Of a stretch of DNA of 64,000 nucleotides, positions 9,550 through 21,402 are shown piece by piece. The notes under the pieces are model-generated. The model ran no database searches and was not told the origin of the DNA. It saw only the letters and a list, made by a program, of their open reading frames with translations. Within the stretch, counting starts at the first letter, position 1. Each line of letters opens with the position of its first letter. The position numbers and the translations under genes are program-made. Source of the DNA: Gyromitra esculenta (taxonomy: Eukaryota; Ascomycota; Pezizomycetes; Pezizales; Discinaceae); NCBI GenBank assembly GCA_038503075.1, contig JBCAML010000004.1:1881149-1945148 (forward strand), read 5' to 3'.

Positions 9550-12208
9550 GTCCCGTTGGGATGGGCGTTTAACGGCTTTTTGGGTTGCCACAGAACAACC
9601 AGAGTGATGGGTGTCAACCGGAAAAATAGGAAGCACAAGAAATGGAAGTGGCAAGAAGAAGGAAGGGGGGTGTGTGAGATGTGCGATGGGTAATTGGGAT
9701 GGGATGTGGATGGGATGGGGGGAGGGGATGGGATGGGGTGGTAGGGGAAGATCGCAGCGATCCGACCGCCTGCCGGAACGTGGGAAATCTCGTTGAATAG
9801 GTGTGACCTAGCTAGCTAGCGTTGGTATGCGAGGGCGTTACGGCGTGCTATCTCCTGTCGCTCACGGTGTTTTGCAGGAGCTCGCTGAGTGTCCCTGTTC
9901 GTTCTGTGAGCTCTATTTGACCCTCTTTCTCTTGCTCTCTTGGGACTCTGGGATCCTCATTCGGTCCAGCGGGAACTGGAAAAACTTACCAGCAACCAGA
10001 TAAAGACTTGGAAAAGTAAAAATATTTTCGTTTGAGAAAGGAAAGGTACGTGGGGGATGGGTAAGTCCCGGTCTTGCTATAGCAAGGATCACAGCTTCGG
10101 TCTAGACAGGGTCCTACTGCAGGCTGCAGAAGGGAGAAGGATGATGAGGAGTTCGACGAGACGTACAGTCGGATGGGTGGTATACAGATGAGTACGAGCA
10201 CAAGCACGAGCGATTGTTCAGGGTGAGCGGGCGCGCGGTAATGGACGAAGTCTGGCAGGAGGCTATGAATTTGGGGCGATTCCTTTGAGTTGGTGATGCA
10301 AGCAAGCACGTCGGAGAGGAAGTGCTGGTGGAAGATGCGTGGCAGCTACCAATACAACTCGACCATCAGCATCTGATAGGTAGTACATGCAAATGCGACT
10401 CTCTCTTGGTTGATGTAATTGATTAAGCACGTGGAAGTTTCTACAGGTGCATCGTGTTGGTGGAGCAAGGCATGATATGTCCATCCCTTTCTCCCTCGCT
10501 TTGTTCATTAAATTTCATTGAACATCCAAAGTCCATGGCATCGTGTGCCCATTTCAGTAAAAAAGACGAAGAAGCCCCAATGCGGCATGGCGCGATCCTT
10601 CCAGTGCGCAGCAATCTGTGGTAGGTGGAGTGGAAATGAGCCTAATCCTGAATAGGCCATTCTCGACCAACTAAGCTTTAGCTGGTAAGCGCTCAGTACT
10701 GCTCATGTCCACGTTCCAGCAAAAGCGGGCCAAGGCTCTCATGGGCTCTTCCTCCGTTTCATCGCTGAATACCCCTTTCAGGAGAAATCCCTGTCAATGT
10801 TTTAAGAAAACGAAACATCCCCCCCGCCGCCGGCCTATCTCCGTTCACCCTCAAGGTCTGCAGTGGAAACACTGTCAGGCGCCGTCGCCCACACACAAGT
10901 TTCCTGGACTTCTGTAGAGTTTCTATGCTGTGTCCACCTGTGCTCTAGAGCACACGATACCGGTACGTACCCGCCTTAGATGCTGAGGTTACCAGCGTAA
11001 GTATCTAAAGTAGTACACGGGAAAAACAAAATCACAACATGCGTCATTCTGGACCCTGGTATGGATATCTGTTCAGCTGTCCTGTTTCTACTTATACGCA
11101 GTACATTTTACAACTACGCTGGCCTTGTTCTACGAAAACCTCAGTGTATGTGAAAATTTGACGAACAGAACTCATGGATCTCGTGAAAAGAAACCCCCTG
11201 TGATTGATACGGTAGCAGCAGTTTCGGTGATAGCCCCGACAGATGCAGGTGAAAAGGTCCCTCAATGCCGGTTTTCCACGTGCCGTGCTAATGTTTAATC
11301 AGGAACTACAGCATGTCCATGCTTTGTGCTGTGCTCGAACCTCGAGTTTTGTGTTGACAGCGAACCCCTCAGAGGAAATCTAGCCATCTATCTTCTCCTC
11401 ACGGCTAGCTTCAAGCCAAAGTACACGGGTGTGGAGACGAACAGCCATAAAACTGGCAGTCAGCCTCCTTTGATATTGGATTAGGTCAGTTTTTCTGAAG
11501 AAGAAATTTTGCCGACCAAGTGCCCCTGGCTCCAACATGAGAAAACAAGCGAAGCGGTCATAATTGAAAGGGAAGGAGGTCTGAGGTTGGGGTCGGACCG
11601 CTTCCCCTGACATATAATATCAAGGATGCGTAAAGACGCCCGGCAGAAGTACCATCACACGCGACGTATGGCATGCAACTCGCAAGCGACTTTAACAAGA
11701 CGTCTTCGAAGACGCATATTCTCACTTCATATGGGGTATAAGTAAACCGAGGCACAGAGTGCAGTTTTTCATCACGATGTTGGAAGGGTTGTTAATCTTT
11801 GGGGCAGAAAGTGTAAGACCACACAGTGGTCTTCCGCCAACAACAGCCGAGACCAAGCAAATGGAAATTACAATCATATCTTGGGGTACGTTTCATGAGA
11901 CGTACATACATGATTTCCGTAAAAGCTTAAGCCCTATAAAAAAAGATTCTATTATACCATAAATGCGCCTCATCCGTCCAACACGGCAGCCAAACCATGA
12001 AATTTTGCGGCAAAGAAGTCGAGACGGCACATCCAACTTGGAGTGGGAAATGTGGCGTGTTGGATAACCTTTTTTACCGAGAACCAGCTAGGAACGAACT
12101 TACCAGGAATCTTCTGTATTATTGCGGCAACGGTACCACAAACGATATCAGCAGTGGGTCTTGACAACACGACAGAGAATACTTCGCGGCCACAGAAATT
12201 AATGAAGA
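9550..12208. other. Upstream region of the scaffold gene, gene-poor
   Basis: This stretch contains the promoter and 5' UTR of the minus-strand scaffold gene. A G-rich tract lies at about 9664-9746. CT-rich and low-complexity segments run to about 10.3 kb. Beyond that it is unique sequence with only short, non-conserved ORFs (for example 10705..10917). I see no tRNA, repeat array or recognisable protein relic. Confidence 0.4.
9664..9746 (+). repeat. G-rich tract of GGGATGGGAT-like units
   Basis: About 80 bp contain many runs of three or more G separated by one to three bases on the plus strand. It starts about 115 bp upstream of the scaffold ATG. The units are imperfect GGGAT/GGGGT repeats. 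It meets the simple GGG-N1-7 pattern for a possible G-quadruplex on the non-template (plus) strand, and would appear as a C-rich element in the 5' UTR or promoter sense strand. Confidence 0.6.
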
Positions 12209-13225
12209 TACATGTATACGCTCACACACTATAGTAGGAAGAAGCATACAAACGGCATATGCTGAAAAAGAAAAAAAATAACATTGACCGAATTTTGGTC
12301 GCTGGTAAACCTTTCCATGGGTGTCGTATCCTTGCAGCCGGATCTAGAAAAATCAATATAAATTTTCTCCTACAGAAACAAGAACCGAAACCCAGCACGG
12401 CGGACCCAATCATTCTATCACCCCCATTTTAAGCACCCGCCCACCAAATTCCCTCGAGTTCAAATAGTTATTGAGCTTGATATTGCCATGATAAAGTGAG
12501 CCGGTTGTGCAGGAATTACCGGCGGGGTTGGGTTAACGACGGTACAGACCCATGGTGAACAATCTTTTTTTTTTTTTACAGGAGAGAGCGGGGTGCAAGT
12601 AGGAGGCATATTGCGTTTCAATTGCTTATTTGGCTAAGTATTATCAGCCATTCTCGCTTATGATCTGCGCGCAGGTATAAAGCTGGGCAATACGTTTGGT
12701 TGCGGCAGCCCGGTGCAGCGAAACTCAAACCATCACACTAGTCCGCACCGTACTCGCGTCATTGAAATACTGACATTTTTAAGTAAGTCATTACAACAAA
12801 AAATTGGCTGGGAAAAAGGCTATTTCTGAAGACGAAACCCTAGACATGCATAGCATTGCCAAGCAATCAGCGCTGACTGGAAGCATAGATGTCTGTTCAT
12901 ATCCATCACCTAAAGACATTGTCCGGGGACCCCAGGAATTTACATGGCTCTAAGACAAATTGATGGAATACAAATCTAGGCCTCCGTTTTCAAAGATTTC
13001 CTTTGAACAAAAACTCTCGTTGCGACAACCTAAGAACGGCAACATTTGTATGTCACGCTTGACGTAAAACAACCAAGATCGGAGTTGTAATTACATGTAT
13101 GCAATAACCCTGCGCCACCACCAGGAAACACAAAGTGAGGTCACAGTCAGTTACATTGGTAGTCAGCTGGGCTGTGACCCATTTCCAACTATATAGCTAA
13201 CTACTAAATCCCCACAACGGCTCAG

Positions 13226-13393
13226 ATGGCGCACGAAGCTAGCACTTTTTTGCTCAAGATCATGGACGAACTGTTTGAGCTGAAGATGTCCCGCTCGGTC
13301 AGATCCCTGATGACCGAACTCTCGGAATCGTCTAACGATTTCGAGAATAACCTCGGTCTAGTAATCCCGTCCAATCGCTACTATTTTTGCTGA
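13226..13393 (+). CDS. Possible small ORF, 55 aa, hypothetical
   Basis: An ATG-initiated ORF encodes 55 residues with balanced composition: many Ser, Glu, Leu and Met, amphipathic-looking, no low complexity, ending in RYYFC. It begins MAHEASTFLLKIMDELFELK. A TATATAG-like box and a gctaac/cag acceptor-like signal lie within 40 bp upstream. Downstream, after the stop, is a gtggag...cctaac...ctag stretch that looks like an intron. It could be an exon of a small or decayed gene. I do not recognise a family, and the conservation is unknown. Confidence 0.25.
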   Translation: MAHEASTFLLKIMDELFELKMSRSVRSLMTELSESSNDFENNLGLVIPSNRYYFC

Positions 13394-16376
13394 AGGAATT
13401 TATGGTGGAGTACTCTCCCCTATCCTAACCACTCTAGTGGTGGAAATGCAGATTAGTGGGTTCCAATCGAAACAGAAGATAATGGTAGAGTCTCCCCTTA
13501 TAACACGAGGCGCTAGAGTTCGACCGTACCTTGTATTAGTAGCAGAACCGGTGATATGGCTAACCATTAGTGAATTTAACATCCGATAGGCTGTCATGTG
13601 GATTGAGCTTTGTGCCTCAGTGCTTGAAGATCTACAGACCACTAGATTGGAACACCCAGTTTATGCGCATCCTAAGGTTACAAAGCAACTGGGAATCAGA
13701 AAACACGTGGAAACGATAATCATTTGACAGCTACTGGCTTTTGTTGCTTTTGTTGCTCGAATCAGCGAGCGTCGTGTGCATCCAGCTCTCTGGGACTCTT
13801 CTGAAACATCTAAGCCGTGAATAAATAAAGTGGAAAAATCTCTAATCAGAGTTGTTGGTGTTTTCTATATGCATATGTACTTTATAAAATACCAGGGATG
13901 GAATAATCCGTGGACAAACCATCGCTTTGTCCGGGGATTTGGGCGTTTAGTCAATTCCTCGGGCGTGTTTGCCGTATATTTTATACCTATATATTTTTCT
14001 GCGTAATTTATTTTTCAAGAACGGGCAAGCAAAGATACATGTAGCTGAGCGGCTCGTGTTTTCCCTGACCCCTGGCATACCCACCTTCCAGGTTAGACGA
14101 GGTTTTGGTAGTTTCTCCCAGCTATCATACCCAAGCGGGGGACACGATGTCTAAAGGAAGCTTGTTGCCGCCGTGGCATTCGGGCAGGTATAGGTATGAA
14201 GGTTACTTTTTCTTCGTATATTTTAGTACTTAACTACATGTATGATACGGTTGCAGGCTTTCTCCTATCCAGTAACTTGAGTTGCAATTGATATGACACA
14301 GCTGGAATCTTAATACGAGTATTTCGAAGAAGGAATATAGCTTAGCGATCGGCTGAAGGCGATAGATTTGGTGACAATCGCCATTTCCTCCTAATCGCTG
14401 AAATCAACATCGAGTGATAATACATGACGACAGCCATTCGTTGATTGGCTGCGGGTATGTCCGGGAAACCCTTCAAGCTTTCTAAAACACGGGTATTTTC
14501 GCTAGAATGTGACCTACGAATATGTGCTCAACTTCCGCCACAGTGCCACGGAAACATCTTTTGAGGAAGAACGTGGGGTGTTTGTCACGCCTTGACTCCA
14601 CTCCCTCAGAAAGTAATAAATTATTATGTCACTGAAGGCTCAGAAAAGCAAAGTGTCTCAACTATCATACTTTTATTACGCAGAGTATTTTATTCCTAAA
14701 TTCTCAGATGAGACTAGTAGCAAAATCGTCACGGTATCTAGATAGTGGGAAAAACTTATAAATACTGGTGGTCGTGATTGCACTGAGGGTTGAAACTATT
14801 ATATCTAAACGAAAATATCTATACCCGAATTCGACTAAAATCACTGAAAGCTGAGGACATGCCGCGCGCAGCATGGTAGAGACTCGGAGAATGAGACGTC
14901 TCGCGTCAGGGGATGAAGATCGGGCACGGATGGCACCTAGAAAACATGTGCCAGGAGTGAGATCAACAATCCTTATTTCCGGCTTAGCTGCCGACCGAAG
15001 ACCTATATTCCTTAAGACTTAATACATCGTGTTATATGCGGCATCTGCCGGTTTGTGCGCGTGCAGTGGTTTCTTTCCCCCTTTTCTGGGTTCAGTTGGA
15101 TTGTGTTGGGGGTTTGCGTTATATAATCTACATGCCTTTTTGATATTCGAAAGCCACCGAATAAGTATCCTCCGTAATTGCCCCCAGCTTGGGCCTTCGG
15201 AAGGTTCATCGGAGATCGGCCCACGGCAGGCTCATGCCTATATGTTACTCCGTCTTCCATGGCTGCGGCTGATATTCCTATTAAATAGGTGCCGATCCGC
15301 TTTTAAAGAGGTTAAACCCTCCTTCCTTTCCTCTAGTACTCCGATGCTCAATGTCCGAAAGGAAGAAAGAATTGCTTAGGAGAGCGCGTATCATGTACTC
15401 CGTAATAATGTGACGGATAGATCCCTAGATCCCGGTGTTAGGCATGGGCATACTTGTCCAGCTTTTCCGAAGAAGTGTGTGTTATCAATGGCGCCTGGGC
15501 AGAGAGAAGAGAAGCTCCTCAGGATGATCGATCGACACTGCGGTGGTGCTATTGATTTAGTCTTAGACAGTGAATTGACAACGGCAACGATGGTCCGTGG
15601 TGGTCCGTGGTGCATATGCCAGCCTAGCCCGAATGAGGTAGTGCGGTTCTTGACAGGAGCTTGACTGACATTTTATGCACACTAATCTTCGCTCCAGCAT
15701 CCTCTTTTAGTTTTTTTTGTTCCAATTTGTTTCAAACGTTGTTTCCGTTTGTTTTAGAGAGGGAATCTAGGCATGAGATGTTGGAATAGATATTGTGTAT
15801 TGGACTGTGTCTTGGAGGTAGATTCTCCACATATTGGTCTTGGATTATTTTGTTGGTGATCGACTCCAGGCTAACTATGACATAACTGCGTGTTTTGTTT
15901 CTCGTGTGTCTTGGCGTGAATTGCAGGGAGATGTCGGCACAGAATGCCTTGCGAAGTCTCATTTCATCAAGCGAATGTCTAGACCGTGCATATTGCAGAG
16001 TTTGTGCCAGTTGGTGGTGAGTTTTCGGCCGTTGTGGAGCATCACGTGAGTGATAGTTCATGAGTTGGAAACGTCTTAAAACGCTGACTGTGATTAAGGT
16101 GATCAAGTATCGCAATTGTTGTTGTAGCTGTGAAACTCGGATTATACGAATCCCATAACCGAAAATGTCATGTTGGTTTGACGGTTAATGGGGAAATGCT
16201 AACACAATCCAACAGAGAAGAATCCGGTTCAGATATGAACTAATCATAAAGTCTGAAAGTCTGAGGAAGATTATGGTGCCGTTGAATAGCAGGGTGCCAG
16301 GTGAGTTTTGAGGTCCAAGAACGACTCGTACCCACATGTACATGTATATACCTGCCATCGCACTACCTACCTGCGG

Positions 16377-16640
16377 ATTCAAAAAGTTCCGAGCGAGCCG
16401 GAAACCCTAACTCACACGGGTTCTTGGTCTGAACCCACAACCTGCACCAACATACATGCAACTTACTACCATATAACGCTGTACTATAGTTGATGGATGC
16501 AATAACTCTCACTCCTGACTCACATTGTACTTGTATTTTGCTTGCATGTATTCTCTAATTATTTTTCAGTGAAGCAGATTCGAATTCTAGGTCTCTCAGG
16601 CGTGAGTTAGGGTTTCCGGCTCGCTCGATACTTTTTGAAT
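16377..16640. mobile_element. MITE-like inverted-repeat element, 264 bp
   Basis: Two 39-bp arms, 16377-16415 and 16602-16640, are reverse complements with 37 of 39 matches (by eye). They flank about 186 bp of unrelated sequence. The outer ends read ATTCAAAAAGT, and the inner parts contain CGAGCGAGCC followed by GGAAACCCTAACTCAC. There is no ORF of note inside. The layout suits a non-autonomous DNA transposon or a foldback element. I could not see a clear target-site duplication. Confidence 0.5.
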
Positions 16641-17689
16641 TTGTTTTGACTGAAGAAGACTCACGAACAAAGAAAATTTTTGCCAGTCTAGTAGAACGGG
16701 GGGGTCGCAAGCTAACGGGATCTTTCGCAATTGCGAGAAACAAGACATTGTTGTTAGAGTTTTAGTCAACTTGACGGGTGATCTGAACGTTGATCTGCGC
16801 CTTGGTGCACGTGGAAGATCGTTAGACACACACACACACCACCATCCTAATCTCAGACCATTACCAGCACCCCTAATCCCCTTACTTGTCTAGCTCGTGC
16901 TTGTTTCATTGCCGCTATAGAGCTGCTGCTGCCGTTGGATATGTCCACTTGCCAAACAAACGCACGCAGAAATATTAATCTTCCTACTACGTAGTGGGAG
17001 AAAGGAAACATTGTGTGCAGGCTTATCAAGTTTTGCAGAAAATTAGTGTTTAGGACTATTACACCGATATGCAGCTATCGAGATCTGTATGATACATCTT
17101 GGCTGTGATAAAAGGCTGTTGAAATATGTAAAATATATATTTTCGGTTAACGTTTGATTGGGTGAGACAGGAAGCGAGTGCTAGATTATGATTACAATGA
17201 ATATGGCCAACTCACACCCCATCACTCGATTACACTTCAATACCACGTGTTGGGTATATGGTATATATCACATAGGCTTCCTAGTGTTTCATTGGCACGT
17301 CATTGTTCGGGATACCGATATCGGTTCAGCCAATAGTCTCACCTGCTAATGGGGGTTGCTCGGGCCGATCTATTCGGCGCTCAAAGAGCCCCTATAAACC
17401 TGTTTATATATGACTCCATAGGGAGTATATATATGGAGCTCTATTCCCGTTCGTCTATTCTCTCTTCTCTTCACTACATGTACTTTACTCGCTACCGAAT
17501 ATCATGCATCTATTCAATAGATTCAACACCACGTTTATTTATTATTTATTCATTAATTCGGCAGGCCCACGAAGTCATTCATCAAGACTATATATACCCA
17601 ATTTGTCAGGTACCATGATAGATTTTTAGGCTCACTGTATATTTCTCATTTACAAACCTTTCTTGGGTTCCACCTATAATCCACATCAC

Positions 17690-19138
17690 CCATGCTCACT
17701 TTTTGTCGTAGTAATGATCCTTGAGTTCCCGGTATTATTACTTCCTTTAGGTGCGATCCAGATAACTGGATCACCATCATCATCCCATTTTCATCTGTCT
17801 CGTACGTCGCTTGGACAAGTAAGAAAGAGCAGTCTGGCCCACCTCAAGGCACAGCGCAGTTACACAAGTTTGCGGAAACGCAGGCGTCATGTAGGGAACG
17901 CGAATTTGGGCATGTTATTTCTGAACAAGAAACCCCGAGAAGCCGTTGAAGCAGGCGCAGGTCACTGAGGACGCGCAGAAACCATTTGTGGCACAGTTTC
18001 TCGCGCGTGGGCAGGAGGTGGGAACTGTGGGGGAAGTGCAGAGATGACAGGTTTCTTTATGGGGGCTGAGAGATTTATTGGAACGAAGGCCTAGGACATC
18101 GAATAAGCTGCTGAACGAACTTGTGCCGAACAATTTTCCAGAGTCTAGCTCGACTGCAAAGGCGATTAAACCGTCCGGATAGGTTGTGCCAGATGCAAGT
18201 TGGTAGATTGCAATGTCACCTAACTTGAGTTCTTCTGAAAAAGTTGCTGTGCCTAGTAGTGTAAAATTATTGGTCGAGTAGATTGCTAGGGAGTCGGGCA
18301 GAGCAACAAAAAGGTAGTCTGCAGCATTGTGATTACAGACATAGATAGCTAATCCGCTAATCTCACCCGAGGTTTTCCCGAGTTCCGATATCCTCACTGG
18401 GGAACGTAGATTCAGAGGCGGGGAAAGTGTTACGATGCCACTGTCACCGCCAAAGAACACCAAAACAGTTTCCTGGGAAATGGTGTATGTCTCTGTTTCA
18501 ATCGGCTCCAGGAATAACTGGATCTGCAGATAGACTTGCTCAAACACTTCCCATGCACGTGATACATCAAGAGCATGGGAGTTTTCCGAACCTCCAAACC
18601 CTCAATTTCAAATCTACGCTTTTCCCTGAGCAGAAATAGTGCTACAACCTTCTTTCCAAAAAGGTAAAAGTATTGCTGTTCTTCGGCTGACTTCCAGAAA
18701 CACCAGTTTGAGAAATCGTCCCAGATTTTCTTCGACCCCCCACAACTAGCAATCCGGTATCTATAGACGCTGTATTAAAAAGCCGCAACAGTGAGTCTGA
18801 TAGACTTAGTGCCACGATCACATCTTTGCCGCCAAGACCATACACAACGTTTACCAGTTTTGTCCACCTAGTATTTTTGGAATTGAATTCCTGTAGCTGC
18901 GAGCAAAGTGAATTAGGTGCAATGCTCCACGTATGGAGGCCCCCAGTAGCAGAGCCATCATTTCCCAATAGGATTGGGGTAGTTCCTAGCGAGCGTGGGT
19001 AATAGATTATCGCTTTGTCTGATTCAATGGTGGGCGAGGAAGCAGAGAGCGGTAGTATTGCCTGGGTGCTTTAAGCACCGTCCCGGCCCAGAAAAGAGCG
19101 AATATGGAGATAGTTGCACTCTTTAATATTAACCCCAT
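17690..19138 (-). pseudogene. Decayed secreted beta-propeller phytase-like gene
   Basis: A signal-peptide-like start (ATG at 19138, SATISIFALFWAGTV) is followed by phytase-like text spread over several frames. Recognisable pieces include TIESDKAIIYYP, VYGLGGKDVIVALS, QQYFYLFGKK, an EGF-like Cys module (CATNGFCASSVTCACFNGF), ATYETDENG, DDGDPVIWIAPKGS and RIITTTKSE. Order and spacing match fungal secreted 3-phytase-like proteins (propeller, EGF-like, propeller; family knowledge). I count about five frame changes (near 19073, 18735, 18610, 17940 and 17785) plus an in-frame stop in the Cys region. No splice sites explain them. The reading stops near 17690, so the second propeller is missing. Such enzymes release phosphate from phytate outside the cell; this copy cannot. 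Confidence 0.75.
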
Positions 19139-19803
19139 CGCCGATTGTTTGTCAGATGCCTCAAGGCAAATTCACTGGGGGAACGCCCTCTACTTCTCCG
19201 TCGGAGGGACTCTCACTTTATGAATTTTCTGATATGGTATCGGACGAATATCCTCTGGAGAACTCCAAGGCTAAGAGTTATTATTAGAGATAAGCACGTG
19301 GGTGTATTGTGGTCGGCTTTCTTTATGGGCTGCTAGTAGACATGTGTGTGCCGAGCTACAAATGCAATCAATATATGGACTCTAGCTGCTTGGGGGCTTC
19401 TCGGGAGTGGAGGGTGGAGGGTGGAGACTTGAAGCAGATATTTTAAAGTACATACATATGTACATGCAGTCATGGGACGAGTCGATTAAAGACGACACGG
19501 GGGAGTTGGATTATACACCGTCACTCACTCTTCTGCTTATCTAATTGGTCTCCGTTTTTCGGTTAGCTGCTTGCTTGGGTTCTGCTCTAGCCACATCGGG
19601 ATATGCAGACCCAAGCCCTAGTGATCAGATGATAAGTGAGCTCTAACGACCACGCCGTTCGTGAGTAGTATATAGCACGGTGTATGTGCATGCTTTTCGC
19701 CTCCAAGCGATAAAACGTTCACCGATAAAAGAATAACTCGATAACACAAACCTACTTGTGCTCTAACTGCAGATAATCAGTCACAGCCACTGCCTCTTCG
19801 GCT
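19139..19803. other. Spacer between phytase relic and ankyrin gene
   Basis: This stretch lies between divergently oriented elements and should hold the promoter of the ankyrin gene. It contains a small GGTGGAGGGTGGAG duplication near 19410. I see no convincing gene or relic. Confidence 0.35.
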
Positions 19804-21402
19804 ATGGCGCTCCTCAGTCTACCCAACGAGCTTCTCATCATAATTGGTAAACAGCTTGGCCTCAGAGACCTTAACTTGTTCACCCAAACCAACCCCCGTC
19901 TTCACGACGTCCTAATCCCATTTATGGGAGATTTCATCGCTCGCGAAAAACAGACCTACCTCATAAAAACCGTTAGCAGATTGTACGGGCCAGATGGCCG
20001 ACAGGCTGTATGTGAGAATATTGACATCTTGATGAAACCAGCGAATAACTATTGAAGGTTGCCACCCCTCCACTGGGCTGCAATTCGAGGGGGCGATGCA
20101 GAGGTCGCGCAACTTGTGAACTCTGGCTCTAATTTTTCAGCTTGGGATTTATGGGGCCTCATGCCTCTTCATTGGGCTGCACTATGCGGGAATGAAGCAG
20201 TCGTTAGGATGCTGCTATCCAAGGGTGCTCCTGTGGCTGAGACAACAAGAGACAACGAAAGTGCACTTCATCACGCGGCAGACAACGGTGACGAAGGGAC
20301 GATTAAGCTACTCATTGAAAAAGGTGCTGAAATAGAACCCGTTTATGGATATGGCTCTGTGATACCGCTCTACCGTGCGTGTGAGCATGATCACGAAGCC
20401 GCCGCAAAATTTCTATTTTCTAAGGGCGATCAAAGCTCTCTCAAAACCTTAAACGCGCTCCAATACTCGGCTCAAGGTGGAAATTTGTCATTAATGAGCT
20501 ACTTCATATCCAAAGGCGGCAGCGTCTCCGAACCCATCACTGAATCAGTCTTTTCCGGCCGCTGTGCTATTCACTCCGCTGCACTCGGTGGCCACCCAGA
20601 AACGCTTAAGTACTTACTAGATGCTGGCGCCGACCCCTCTGCCAGAAGCTATGATGAAAATACAGCGCTCCATCACGCTGCATTTAACGGCCATGCAGAT
20701 GCAATTAGCGTGCTGCTGGCCGCTGGTGTCGATATCGCCGTTGCAGACACTAACGGTACAACGGCCCTCCACGCGGCAGCAAAATGTCTGCATGTCGATT
20801 CCGTTCGTATTCTTCTCGACAACGGCGCAGACGTCCATGCGCGGGATGTCAAGGGCGGAACACCATTACATTCAGCAGCGAGCTCGCTCTCACAGTCGGA
20901 GAAAGACATCGCGAAGTCGAGCAGAGGGACGTCGGTCATCCGGCTTCTCTTTGAGGGAGGCGCGGACGTGCACGCGCGGACGAGCGCTGGCAGGACCCCG
21001 CTGCACTATGCTGTCGAAGGGAGAAATTTAGGGTCTACGAGGGCGCTGCTTAGGTATGGTGCTGATGTGATGGTGGTCACTGGATGCAAAGAGACGCCAC
21101 TGCTTCTTGCGGCGAAGAATGGGCACGAGCCAACGACAAAGATATTGCTAGATAATGGAGCCCAGATAGATACACCGGATATGTATGGATGGACACCATT
21201 GCATTGGGCGGTTCATGGAGAGGATATAATTGAGATTGACAATGCCTGTGAGCGGATCCAGCGTGTGCCTGTGATCAAGCTACTGTTGGAAAAGGGGGCG
21301 GATGTGAACGCAAAGGATATTGAGGGGAGGACGGTACTAGAGTATGTGAAGATTGGCGAGGTTCCGGATGTGGTCGAAATATTTTTTCCTGCCGAGTCAT
21401 AG
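19804..21402 (+). CDS. F-box/ankyrin-repeat protein with in-frame TGA or small intron
   Basis: ATG at 19804 opens an F-box-like segment (SLPNELLIIIGKQL, then LNLFTQTNPRLHDVL). About a dozen ankyrin repeats run from 20058 to the stop, with hallmarks such as TPLHWAV, TALHAAAK and LLDNGADVHARD. The two parts share a frame but are separated by TGA at 20053-20055. A candidate intron 19983..20057 (GTACGG donor, aataac branch, AAG acceptor, 75 bp) removes the stop and keeps phase, giving 507 aa. Neither splice site is strong, so a nonsense mutation is an alternative. Such proteins may act as substrate adaptors of SCF ubiquitin ligases through the F-box, binding partners by ankyrins; the target is unknown. 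The gene lies in a gene-poor region beside a pseudogene. Confidence 0.7.

Larger units (their letters stand above)
12209..17482. repeat. Cluster of TACATGTA palindromic octamers in non-coding DNA
   Basis: Exact copies start at 12209, 13092, 14036, 14235, 16339 and 17475. Further copies outside the cluster start at 1822, 35412 and 41090. About one copy per 64 kb would be expected by chance for a palindromic 8-mer. All nine lie outside the gene models. The flanks are often A/T or C on the left and T or C on the right, giving NTACATGTAT-like 10-mers. The stretch otherwise holds no convincing gene apart from a short ORF at 13226 and the inverted-repeat element at 16377. Confidence 0.6.

Noticed and set aside
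15592..15611. Tandem duplication of GGTCCGTGGT
   Set aside because: Only two 10-bp units; no sign of a larger repeat family.
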